A stretch of DNA of 33,877 nucleotides. Origin: Oscillospiraceae bacterium. GTDB lineage: Bacteria > Bacillota > Clostridia > Oscillospirales > Oscillospiraceae. The stretch is from NCBI GenBank assembly GCA_902774015.1, contig CACYHB010000022.1:1-33877 (forward strand). The letters run 5' to 3'. How positions within the stretch are numbered: position 1 is the first letter of the stretch; every line of letters starts with the position of its first letter. Below the pieces are notes generated by a model. The model was not told where the DNA came from. It saw nothing but the letters and a program-made list of their open reading frames with translations, and searched no databases. Positions 21,598 to 29,161 of this stretch are shown one piece after another. A program made the position numbers and the translations under genes.

Positions 21598-23100
21598 ATG
21601 AGCAAGGAAATACCGAGAAGAGACTTTCTGAAAGCCGCCGTCGCCGGGGCGGCGGGGCTCGCCGCGATGGGCGCGCTGGGTACGACCGCTTTTGCCGAAG
21701 AGGGCGAGAAAGCTCCGCGCTTTGAGGGCAAGCCAAAATTCGCCGGCGTGGGCAGCGTCCGCAATGTGACGGACGATATTTTCTACGTGGGCGTCAGCGA
21801 CCGCCGCATCGAGCTGTTTGAAAACGTATACCCCATTCCCCGGGGCGTGGCCTACAACGCATACGTGATCCTGGACGAGAAGACCGCGCTGATTGACACC
21901 GTGGACCGCTCGGTGACGGGTCAGTTCTTCGAGAACCTGACCGCCGTGCTGGACGGCAGAGACCTGGACTACCTGGTGGTGGATCACATGGAGCCGGACC
22001 ACAGCTCCGCCATCTCCGAGGTGCTGGTGCGCTATCCCGGGGCCAAAGTGGTCTGCACGGAGCTGGCGGCCACGATCCTCAACCAGTTTTTCCACTGCGA
22101 TATCTCCGACCGCGTGATTTACGCCGCAGAGGGCGACACGCTTTCGCTGGGCAGGCACACGCTCACCTTCGTCTACGCGCCGATGGTACACTGGCCCGAG
22201 GTGATGATGAGCTTCGATTCCGAAACCGGCATCCTCTTCTCCGCCGACGCCTTCGGCAGCTTCGGCGCCCTCAACGGCAATCTCTTCGCCGACGAGGTGG
22301 ACTTTGAGAAAGACTGGCTGCCCGACGCGCGGCGCTACTACTGCAACATCGTCGGCAAATACGGCGCCCAGGTGCAGGCCGTGCTGCAAAAGGCGGCCAC
22401 CGTCCCCATCCAGATGCTCTGCCCCACCCACGGCCCCGTCTGGCGCCGGGATCTGAACTGGATCCTGGAGAAATACGACCTCTGGAGCAGCTACACGCCG
22501 GAAGAACAGGCCGTTCTGGTAGTCTACGGCTCCGTCTACGGCGGCACGGAGAGCGCCGCCAACGCCGTGGCGGCCATGATCTCCCAGAAGGGCATTGAGA
22601 ACGTGTCGGTTTACGACGTGTCCAAGACCCACGTCAGCGAGCTGATCGCCGAGGCCTTCCGCTGCAGCCATATCGTGCTGGCCTCCATCACCTACAACAT
22701 GGGCGTGTTCACACCGATGAAAAACTTCCTGCTGGATCTGGAGGCCCACAATCTGCAGAACCGCAGCTTCTCCCTGCTGGAAAACGGCAGCTGGTCCCCG
22801 GCCGCCGGCAAGCAGATGCAGAGCATCCTGGACAGGCTCCCGGGCGTGTCCTACACCGGCAAGATCGTCACGATCCTCTCCTCGCCGGACGATGACGACT
22901 ATGCGGATCTGGCCGCCATGGCGGACGCCGTGGTCGCCTCCCTGCAGGCCGGTCCCGTCGCTGCCGTCGAGAAGGAGCCGGCAGAGGTCACCCGCTGGGT
23001 CTGCTCCCTCTGCGGCTACGTCTACGAGGGCGACGAGCTGCCGGAGGACTATAAATGCCCGCTTTGCGGCGCCGGCGCCGACAAGTTCGAAAAGCAATAA
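21598..23100 (+). CDS. Tat-exported flavodiiron protein with C-terminal rubredoxin domain
   Basis: Flavodiiron (FprA/A-type flavoprotein) enzymes reduce O2 to water or NO to N2O. This 500-residue protein has a twin-arginine signal (PRRDFLKAAVAG, 6-17, then a hydrophobic Ala/Gly core and AFA cleavage after 33). The metallo-beta-lactamase-like domain has every diiron ligand: H130, E132, D134, H135, H198, D217 and H278. A flavodoxin domain follows from about 307 (VVYGSVYGGTESAAN). A rubredoxin-type domain (467-500) ends the protein, with C469/C472 and C487/C490. Export is the odd part: known members are cytosolic. GGGAGGAC precedes ATG 21598. It is monocistronic, with its own terminator. Confidence 0.93.
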   Translation: MSKEIPRRDFLKAAVAGAAGLAAMGALGTTAFAEEGEKAPRFEGKPKFAGVGSVRNVTDDIFYVGVSDRRIELFENVYPIPRGVAYNAYVILDEKTALIDTVDRSVTGQFFENLTAVLDGRDLDYLVVDHMEPDHSSAISEVLVRYPGAKVVCTELAATILNQFFHCDISDRVIYAAEGDTLSLGRHTLTFVYAPMVHWPEVMMSFDSETGILFSADAFGSFGALNGNLFADEVDFEKDWLPDARRYYCNIVGKYGAQVQAVLQKAATVPIQMLCPTHGPVWRRDLNWILEKYDLWSSYTPEEQAVLVVYGSVYGGTESAANAVAAMISQKGIENVSVYDVSKTHVSELIAEAFRCSHIVLASITYNMGVFTPMKNFLLDLEAHNLQNRSFSLLENGSWSPAAGKQMQSILDRLPGVSYTGKIVTILSSPDDDDYADLAAMADAVVASLQAGPVAAVEKEPAEVTRWVCSLCGYVYEGDELPEDYKCPLCGAGADKFEKQ

Positions 23101-23120
23101 GTCCCTGCAAAAAGCTTTAT

Positions 23121-23150
23121 AAACACACGGGGTTCTCCCGTGTGTTTTTT
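23121..23150 (+). terminator. Flavodiiron gene terminator
   Basis: AAACACACGGG (23121-23131) pairs with CCCGTGTGTTT (23137-23147) and is followed by TTT. Confidence 0.9.
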
Positions 23151-23243
23151 CTTCCGTTGGCTTTCCCGCGGGGCGGCGTAAAAATATGCTTAAGAGGCTG
23201 AGGCCTGAAACAACAATCCATGAAAAAAGGAAGGAATGATCGC

Positions 23244-23366
23244 ATGAAGAAGATGAAACTTGCCCTCGCTTTCGTCCTGTGCGCCGCGCTGATGCTGGGC
23301 TGCGGCACCGCCACCTTCTCCGCCACCGGCCTGAAGACCCAGCAGACGCTGAGCTTCGACCGCTGA
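23244..23366 (+). CDS. 40-residue lipopeptide
   Basis: A short frame encodes MKKMKLALAFVLCAALMLGC plus a 20-residue tail ending TQQTLSFDR. The first part is a complete lipoprotein signal: basic start, hydrophobic core and lipobox LMLGC with Cys20. GGAAGGAA lies eight bases before ATG 23244. A textbook terminator begins 27 bases after the stop, and another terminator precedes the gene, so this is an isolated transcription unit rather than chance. The mature product would be a lipid-anchored peptide of about 21 residues, starting at the modified Cys. Its function is unknown; possibilities are a signal-like lipopeptide, an entry-exclusion-type lipoprotein or a decayed larger lipoprotein. Confidence 0.72.
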   Translation: MKKMKLALAFVLCAALMLGCGTATFSATGLKTQQTLSFDR

Positions 23367-23392
23367 ACGAAAACAGCACAATAACAGCATTA

Positions 23393-23420
23393 ACCCCCGC
23401 CGATCCGGCGGGGGTTTTTT
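23393..23420 (+). terminator. Terminator of the lipopeptide gene
   Basis: ACCCCCGCCG (23393-23402) pairs with CGGCGGGGGT (23406-23415), with six Ts. The minus-strand M3 peptidase gene ends 11 bases beyond and may share it. Confidence 0.9.
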
Positions 23421-23431
23421 GCAGAAAGGTC

Positions 23432-25168
23432 TCAGGCGGCCGCAGCCTCCTCCATGTCCAGGGCTGCACGCAGATCCGCCGCGACTCTTGCGATGCGCCC
23501 GGGGGCGAAGGGACTCTCCAGCCCGGCGGCTTCGGCCGTGGCGATCATGCCTTCCTCTTCCCGGGGCAGCGCCGCCAGATAGGTGCGCAGGCCCGCCCCC
23601 CGCTCCTGCCGCTCCAGCTCCCATATCTGCATGGCAAGATCGTTGGAGACGGGGTAGCTGATGACATAGAAGGGCTGCTCGAAGAAGTGGAGGATGTCGA
23701 TCCAGCTCAGCGCATAGTACTCTTCGCTGACGCCGTCGTAATAACCGAAGTCCATCGCCACCTGCAGGGACAGCTCGTTCAGAAAGTCCGCGCTGAGTTC
23801 CTCCGGATCGGCGGCGTAGACCGCCTGCTCAAAGGCCGCGAAGGACGCCTGCTGCACATAGGTGTCCAGCGTATCCATCCACTTGAGCGTGCGGAGGTTT
23901 TCAAGCCGCTGCGCCGGCAGCGCCCCCTGCAGATACTCCAGCGTCAGAAATTCCATGCTCTGGGAAAATACTTCGGCCAGGTCGATGCTCTCGGATGCGT
24001 TGTAGTTCACATAGGCGTCCAGGAAATGTCCGAATTCATGGGCAAAGCTCAGAATGTCCGAGTCGTCGCCGCTGGGGCTGACGAAGACAAAGGGCGCGTC
24101 ATAGTCGTTCAGATAGGTCTGAAAGGATTTGGCCGACTTGTTTTCGCTGAGGCCCACATCGTACAGGTCATAGCGGCTCATGAAGGAGAAAGCATCCCAC
24201 ACATCGCCGCCCATGGCCCTGGCCGCACGGCGAAGCGCAGAGCAGAGCTCCTCTTCCTCCAGCCAGGGGTAGTCCACCCAGTAGTCTTCCAGTTCCCGGT
24301 AGAGCGGGACGATCCACTCCCGGATGTCTTCGATATAGCGCTCCGCGTCCTCCGGGCCGTAATCTCTGTCAAAGCTGTAGGCGTATGCCATGTCTTCATA
24401 GCTGTCAAAGCCCAGGGCGTCCGCCAAATCTTCCCGCGTTTTCACCAGTTCGATGTAGATCCGGCTCATTTCGTCGTTGTACTGGCGGTAGTAGGCCATC
24501 AGCGCCTCTTCGTACTCCTCGTCATCCGCTCCGGTCAGGAAACTGTAGAGATCCACCTCGCGCCCGTTCTCCAGCACGACGTCCGGCGCGGCCACCAGCT
24601 CCCGGTACTCCGCAAGCAGCGCGCTCTCCCGGTGCATCAGGCGCAGCGTCTCTTCGTTGTAGGTGGACAGCTCCGCATCCGCATATTCGCCCGCGAAGCC
24701 CTCCCAGAAATACTCCTTTTCCAGACGCTGGGCCAGCTCAGATCCAGCACAGAGGGTATAGATCTCCTCCATCCGCTCCAGCAGATCGGTATAGGCGTCC
24801 GTACACCAGGTCAGCTCCTCCGCATAGAAGGGGTCGGTCATATCCTGGCAGGAGCGGATCTCCGCCAGGCAGTACATGGTGTCAAAATGATAGTAGTCCG
24901 TATAGCACAGGTCCAGAATATGCGTCACAGTGCGGAAGGCGCTGTGCTTTTCAAAGGCCTTTTCCAGCCTGTGCAGATTGCGCTCCAGATCGTCGAGCGC
25001 GGCCTGGGGCCGCTCGTAGACCATGTCCTCAAAATGCGGGATCTCGTCGGTCTCTTCATCGTGCCCGCCCAGCAGACTGGCCAGATTTCCGCTGAGCGGC
25101 GCGGCCGCACAGCCGCACAGGAGCGCGGCGCAGAGCAGCAGCGCCAGCATACAGGAGATTCTCTTCAC
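23432..25168 (-). CDS. Lipoprotein M3-family oligoendopeptidase
   Basis: M3 (thimet/PepF) metallopeptidases cleave oligopeptides. The 578-residue protein has the zinc motif HEFGH (377-381) with a downstream Glu-rich helix (SESIDLAEVFSQSMEF) that supplies the third ligand, and the family's tyrosine-rich C-terminal region. Unusually for M3, it starts with a lipoprotein signal (MKRISCMLALLLCAALLCGC, Cys20), so it should be anchored outside the cell and degrade peptides there. The start is GTG 25168, six bases after GGAGGG; an in-frame ATG at 25204 lies upstream of that site. It faces ppaC, from which it is separated by 127 bp. Confidence 0.9.
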   Translation of the reverse strand: MKRISCMLALLLCAALLCGCAAAPLSGNLASLLGGHDEETDEIPHFEDMVYERPQAALDDLERNLHRLEKAFEKHSAFRTVTHILDLCYTDYYHFDTMYCLAEIRSCQDMTDPFYAEELTWCTDAYTDLLERMEEIYTLCAGSELAQRLEKEYFWEGFAGEYADAELSTYNEETLRLMHRESALLAEYRELVAAPDVVLENGREVDLYSFLTGADDEEYEEALMAYYRQYNDEMSRIYIELVKTREDLADALGFDSYEDMAYAYSFDRDYGPEDAERYIEDIREWIVPLYRELEDYWVDYPWLEEEELCSALRRAARAMGGDVWDAFSFMSRYDLYDVGLSENKSAKSFQTYLNDYDAPFVFVSPSGDDSDILSFAHEFGHFLDAYVNYNASESIDLAEVFSQSMEFLTLEYLQGALPAQRLENLRTLKWMDTLDTYVQQASFAAFEQAVYAADPEELSADFLNELSLQVAMDFGYYDGVSEEYYALSWIDILHFFEQPFYVISYPVSNDLAMQIWELERQERGAGLRTYLAALPREEEGMIATAEAAGLESPFAPGRIARVAADLRAALDMEEAAAA

Positions 25169-25227
25169 CTTTCGCCCTCCGTTTCGTTTCCTTCTATTTT
25201 CCACCGAAAGCTTTTCCTTCAGATGCC

Positions 25228-25256
25228 TTGCAAAGCAGGGGAAAACAAATTATAAT
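25228..25256 (+). promoter_or_regulatory. Sigma-A promoter of ppaC
   Basis: TTGCAA (25228-25233), 17-base spacer, TATAAT (25251-25256). Start near 25263, 33 bases before the ATG. Confidence 0.8.
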
Positions 25257-25295
25257 AATGTTAATCATTCCATATTTTTGCAGAGGGAGGCCGCC

Positions 25296-26906
25296 ATGAG
25301 CGATATTTACGTTACCGGTCACCGCAATCCCGACACGGATTCCATCGTAGCTTCCATGGCCTACGCCCAGCTTCGCAACGCGCTGGGCGACAGAGAGTAC
25401 AAGGCGGTGCGCATCGGCGCCATCAACGACGAGACCCAGCGCCTGCTGGACCATTTCGGCGTGGAAGCGCCCCCGCTGATCAAAAACATGCGTACGCAGA
25501 TCGCGGATGTGGAATACGATCCCACGCCCGCGCTCAACAGCTCTGTCACCATCCATCTGGCCTGGCTGACCATGGGCAGCGGCTCGATCAACGTGGTGCC
25601 CATCGTGGATGACAGCGGGCATCTTTTCGGCATGCTCTCCGCCGGCGACATCGCCGCCTTTGACATGCACACGCTCAACGAAAACCACGTGGACGACGTA
25701 CCGGTCTTCAACATCCTGAGCGTCCTGGAGGGCACACTGGTCAACGAGTATAAGCTGGATCGGGACAGCGTATCGGGCGAGGTGTATATCGCCCTGCCGC
25801 TGCATTACCAGGACCAGGCCCTCACCTCTCCGGACAGCATCCTCATCTGCGGCGACCAGCCAGAGATCGTCGATCAGGCCATCGCCGCCGGCGTCAACTG
25901 CGTGATCCTCTGCCGCGCGGACGTCCGTCCGGAATGGGCGCGCAGCGAAAAGACCGTCATCATCTCCACGCCGCTCTCCGCCCGTCAGGCCTGCAGGCTC
26001 GTATACCACGCGCTGCCGGTGGAGCGCATCGGCAAGCGCAGCGACATCATCGCGTTCCACCTGCGCGACTATCTGGACGACGCCACGGACATCATGCTCA
26101 AGAGCCGCTACCGCAGCTATCCGGTCCTGGATGAGAACGACCAGGTCGTTGGCACCATCTCCCGCTTCCATCTGCTCAAGCCCCGGCGCAAGCAGGTCGT
26201 GCTGGTGGACCACAACGAGGCCGCCCAGTCCGTTCCCGGGCTGGATCAGGTGGAGATCCTGGAGATCATCGACCACCACCGGCTGGCGGACATCCAGACC
26301 GGCCAGCCCATCCGGGTCCGCAACGAACCGGTGGGCAGCACCAACACCATCATCACCGCCATGTATCAGGAACACGGCGTGGTCCCGCCCCCAAAGATCG
26401 CGGGGCTTATGGCCGGGGCGATTCTGTCCGATACCGTTATGTTCAAATCCCCCACCTGCACCCGGCGGGATATTGCCATGGCGGAGCGTCTCGCGCGCTT
26501 CGCCCACGTCTCTCTGGAAGATCTGGGCAAGGAGCTCTTCTCCTCCGGCGCCTCCGACGGCAAGAGCTCGGAGGAGCTGTTCAAGACCGACTACAAGCAG
26601 TTCCACATCTCCGGCCAGAACATCGGGGTGAGCCAGATCACCAGCGCGGACGCCGAGCATCTGCTGGACCGGCGGGACGAATTCCTCACCGTGATGAAGA
26701 AGGAGCAGAAGGCCAAGGAGTACGATCTGGTGATCCTGATGATCACCGACGTGCTGCAGGAAGGTTCGTACCTCCTGTACGTGGGCAGCGACGATACGAT
26801 CCGCCAGGCCTTCGGCGTGGAGCCGCAGGACAAGCAGGTCTTCCTGCCGGGCGTCATGTCCCGCAAGAAGCAGATCATCCCCATGCTCACCGCCCTGTGG
26901 GGGTAA
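25296..26906 (+). CDS. ppaC: Manganese-dependent inorganic pyrophosphatase with CBS domains
   Basis: Family II pyrophosphatase hydrolyses pyrophosphate to phosphate. The 536-residue protein has the DHH-type active site split around an insert: GHRNPDTDSIV (8-18), then VLVDHNEAAQS and EIIDHHRL in the second part, and the C-terminal DHHA2 domain with SRKKQ. The insert (about 65-310) carries two CBS domains (VVPIVDDSGHLFGMLSAGD and SYPVLDENDQVVGTISRF) flanking a DRTGG-like domain, the arrangement of clostridial CBS-PPases, which are controlled by adenine nucleotides. Length matches that class. GGGAGG precedes ATG 25296. It has a strong promoter and is followed by repeat element C. Confidence 0.95.
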   Translation: MSDIYVTGHRNPDTDSIVASMAYAQLRNALGDREYKAVRIGAINDETQRLLDHFGVEAPPLIKNMRTQIADVEYDPTPALNSSVTIHLAWLTMGSGSINVVPIVDDSGHLFGMLSAGDIAAFDMHTLNENHVDDVPVFNILSVLEGTLVNEYKLDRDSVSGEVYIALPLHYQDQALTSPDSILICGDQPEIVDQAIAAGVNCVILCRADVRPEWARSEKTVIISTPLSARQACRLVYHALPVERIGKRSDIIAFHLRDYLDDATDIMLKSRYRSYPVLDENDQVVGTISRFHLLKPRRKQVVLVDHNEAAQSVPGLDQVEILEIIDHHRLADIQTGQPIRVRNEPVGSTNTIITAMYQEHGVVPPPKIAGLMAGAILSDTVMFKSPTCTRRDIAMAERLARFAHVSLEDLGKELFSSGASDGKSSEELFKTDYKQFHISGQNIGVSQITSADAEHLLDRRDEFLTVMKKEQKAKEYDLVILMITDVLQEGSYLLYVGSDDTIRQAFGVEPQDKQVFLPGVMSRKKQIIPMLTALWG

Positions 26907-26945
26907 TCGTAAACATTGCTCTCCAACGTGTACACAGAGCCAACG

Positions 26946-27250
26946 TTGCGTGATGCGCCCCCAAGCCGCGACTCGTCGGATGGATTGCTGCGGGCCGTCG
27001 AGGACGCCGGCCCCTACAAGTGTACTTTACGTTGTCGAGCCGCCGGGACGTGCTTTTCGGAGTTTTCGTGCTGTAAAGTACAGCGGCAGCGGACACCGGG
27101 GCGCACCGGGCATGCCAACATTCGGACGGCGGCGACCCGCGATCAGACCTTATGGTACCCGTTTTGACAGGCGGCCTTTCTCTTTGGAGTACAAGAACCG
27201 TTTCTCTTTCCCCAAGAGGAAAGAGAAATGGGTCTTGATAACCGCTGCAT
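26946..27250 (+). repeat. Large non-coding repeat element, copy C (short, rearranged)
   Basis: About 305 bp between convergent ppaC and the glycoside-hydrolase-like gene. The core reads in the same direction as copy A: GGGCCGTCGAGGACGCCG (26992-27009), CAGCGGCAGCGGACACC (27081-27097) and the CCAACATT-C-GGACGGCGGCGAC block (27115-27136). The ends are reversed: the left starts TTGCGTGATGCGCCCCC, the reverse complement of A's right end, and the right finishes with CAAGAACCGTTTCTC and a hairpin matching A's left end reversed. It lacks about 165 bp found in A and B. A private inverted repeat TGTACTTTAC (27021-27030)/GTAAAGTACA (27073-27082) is present. Confidence 0.8.
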
Positions 27251-27302
27251 GAAGTCTTTGTACGCTTGGTAAATATGTTTGCTTTTTTCTCTATTCGGCA
27301 AA

Positions 27303-27337
27303 GCCGCCGCCTTTTCGACGAAAAGGCGGCGGCTTTT
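27303..27337. terminator. Bidirectional terminator
   Basis: GCCGCCGCCTTTTCG (27303-27317) pairs with CGAAAAGGCGGCGGC (27319-27333), then TTTTGTT. It lies 26 bases past the end of the minus-strand gene and can serve it. Confidence 0.85.
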
Positions 27338-27358
27338 GTTCCGTCTCTGCCCTTTCGC

Positions 27359-28531
27359 TCACTCTGCGGCGGGAGGCAGATTTTCGATATAGATCCAGGA
27401 GTCATGCTTGGGCAGATAGTTGATGACCACCGGAACGAAACGCGCCGCGGCCGTGCCGATTTTCACGCTGCCCGCATAGTCCACGTCCTGCATATTGTAG
27501 GTGAAGGTATACATGTCCGTGTTGTAGTAGACCCGGTCGAAGGCCTTGAAAAACAGGACGGAATCCTGCCCGTTGCCCTCGTCCGGCCCCACCAGGGACT
27601 TGGCGCTGTTGACATAGATCGACAGCAGCTTCCCGGCCGGCCGGTCCGCCAGCTCATTGGCCACATACAGCGCAAAGCCGCAGACGGCGTTGATGGGCGT
27701 GGGGGTGGTGGACATTTCGGCGGAGTACATGAATTTCATCGGCGCCTGGCCTTTATTGGTCTCCGGCACGGGGTGCATCACGTCCGCCAGCACCACCTCG
27801 TCAAAGCCCATGGCATACAGCTCTTCACAGAGCTCCACGATGTAGCGCCGCAGCTCCGGATTGTAGGGGTCGATCCAGTTGCCGGTCTCGTCGATATAGT
27901 CTGCGCCGTAGTCCGTACGCAGCGCAAAATGCGTCGCGCGGGAGGCCAGCATCCCATCCACGCAACAGCTGATCTGCGCCACCATCCAGATGTCCTTCTC
28001 CTCCATGTTTTTGAGTTCGGTCACCCAGGCGGCAATATTCTCCGTCACGGCGGACTGAAAGTACAGCCCGTAGCTCAGCGCAGCTTCGGACTGGGAGGCC
28101 CAGTTGAGCGCGCCGCTGCGCGGCTTCATTTCCAGCAGAAGGGCGTTGCCGTTATTCAGCCGTCCGGCCTTCTCCATCAGGTTTTCATAGTTGAGATCCT
28201 CGGACGCGATGTAGATGGCGCGCACGGGACGGGCATTCCGTCCGGCTGTGGCCTCCACATGGGAGTAGTCCGGCTGATCGAACACGAGCTCGGTCTCCAC
28301 CGTCTCGAAATCCTTGACCTCATGGCCAAGGCTGTCGATACGGGCAGAATCATCCTGCTGCATGCCCGGCAGGACCACCTCGACGCCGTCCTTGCTGATC
28401 AGGGCGTACTTCTGCACCGTGTAAAACAGCACCACCGCCAGAACCAGCAGCGCCAGCACGGTCACAAAGGGAACGATCGCATAATTGCGCTTTTTCCGGC
28501 TTCCCTTGTAAAATTCCAGATTCTTTGCCAA
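27359..28531 (-). CDS. Membrane-anchored putative glycoside hydrolase (DUF4015-like)
   Basis: The 390-residue protein has a basic N-terminus, one membrane segment (IVPFVTVLALLVLAVVLFYT, 19-38) and a large outside domain. Family landmarks are RAIYIASEDL, WIDPYNPELRRYIVELCEEL and LYAMGFDEVVLADVMHPV, which correspond to the TIM-barrel strands of the putative glycoside hydrolase family DUF4015 (related to GH13/GH114-like barrels). No substrate is known. The start is TTG 28531, chosen because GAGGGAT lies seven bases upstream and it comes three bases after the rpiB stop. It is co-transcribed with rpiB; a role in surface polysaccharide turnover would be inference. Confidence 0.82.
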   Translation of the reverse strand: MAKNLEFYKGSRKKRNYAIVPFVTVLALLVLAVVLFYTVQKYALISKDGVEVVLPGMQQDDSARIDSLGHEVKDFETVETELVFDQPDYSHVEATAGRNARPVRAIYIASEDLNYENLMEKAGRLNNGNALLLEMKPRSGALNWASQSEAALSYGLYFQSAVTENIAAWVTELKNMEEKDIWMVAQISCCVDGMLASRATHFALRTDYGADYIDETGNWIDPYNPELRRYIVELCEELYAMGFDEVVLADVMHPVPETNKGQAPMKFMYSAEMSTTPTPINAVCGFALYVANELADRPAGKLLSIYVNSAKSLVGPDEGNGQDSVLFFKAFDRVYYNTDMYTFTYNMQDVDYAGSVKIGTAAARFVPVVINYLPKHDSWIYIENLPPAAE

Positions 28532-28534
28532 GCT

Positions 28535-28963
28535 TTATCCCTCTATCTTCCGAATGCGCCGGATATGGCGCTCATCGTTGGAAAACGGCGTGTCCAGAAA
28601 CGTGTCCACGATCTTCAGAGCCAGCCCCTCGCCCACGACCCGTGCGCCGAGAGCCAGAATATTCGCATCGTTGTGCAGGCGGGTGGCCTCGGCCGAAAAG
28701 CAGTCCCCGCAGAGGGCCGCCCGGATGCCGGGGACCTTGTTGGCGGTGATGGAGATGCCGATGCCGGTGCCGCAGATGAGGATGCCCCTGTCACAGCTGC
28801 CCTCTGCCACTGCCAGCGCCACCGCTTTGCCGTAGTCCGGATAATCACAGCTCGCCTCGCTGTAGGTGCCGTAATCCCGGTATTCCAGGCCGCGGGCCTC
28901 CAGATGCTTCATAATCGCCTGTTTGAGCGCAAAACCGCCGTGATCGCTGCCGATTCCGATCAT
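28535..28963 (-). CDS. rpiB: Ribose-5-phosphate isomerase B
   Basis: RpiB interconverts ribose-5-phosphate and ribulose-5-phosphate in the non-oxidative pentose phosphate pathway. The 142-residue length is usual. The family motifs are IGSDHGGFALK (4-14), DYPDYGKAVA (40-49), the active-site Cys64 in LICGTGIGISI, and RLHNDANILALGARVVG. Some relatives (LacAB/AlsB) act on allose or galactose phosphates; the Cys64 and general motif favour RpiB, but this is not certain. GGAGGAC precedes ATG 28963. It leads a two-gene transcript with the glycoside-hydrolase-like gene. Confidence 0.93.
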   Translation of the reverse strand: MIGIGSDHGGFALKQAIMKHLEARGLEYRDYGTYSEASCDYPDYGKAVALAVAEGSCDRGILICGTGIGISITANKVPGIRAALCGDCFSAEATRLHNDANILALGARVVGEGLALKIVDTFLDTPFSNDERHIRRIRKIEG

Positions 28964-29018
28964 TCTGCCGTCCTCCGTGATTGTTGTCTTTTCTCATTGC
29001 CGCCGACGCGACTATAAT

Positions 29019-29047
29019 ATTTTACCACTTGTGCGGGAAAGGTTCAA
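29019..29047 (-). promoter_or_regulatory. Promoter of rpiB
   Basis: Minus-strand TTGAAC (29047-29042), 17-base spacer, TAAAAT (29024-29019). A plus-strand hairpin AAAGGTTC/GAACCTTT (29038-29058) with six Ts overlaps the -35 box. Confidence 0.6.
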
Positions 29048-29095
29048 GGGGAACCTTTTTTCTTGTCGCCCACGCCGGAAAAGCCGTATTTTGCG

Positions 29096-29124
29096 TTGCA
29101 ATTTGAAAAAACCGGTGCTATAGT
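29096..29124 (+). promoter_or_regulatory. Sigma-A promoter of the zinc-ribbon protein gene
   Basis: TTGCAA (29096-29101), 17-base spacer, TATAGT (29119-29124). Start near 29131, which rules out in-frame starts before that point. Confidence 0.75.
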
Positions 29125-29161
29125 AGGGTTACATAACATCCGTTCCGGGAAGTGTGTGCTT

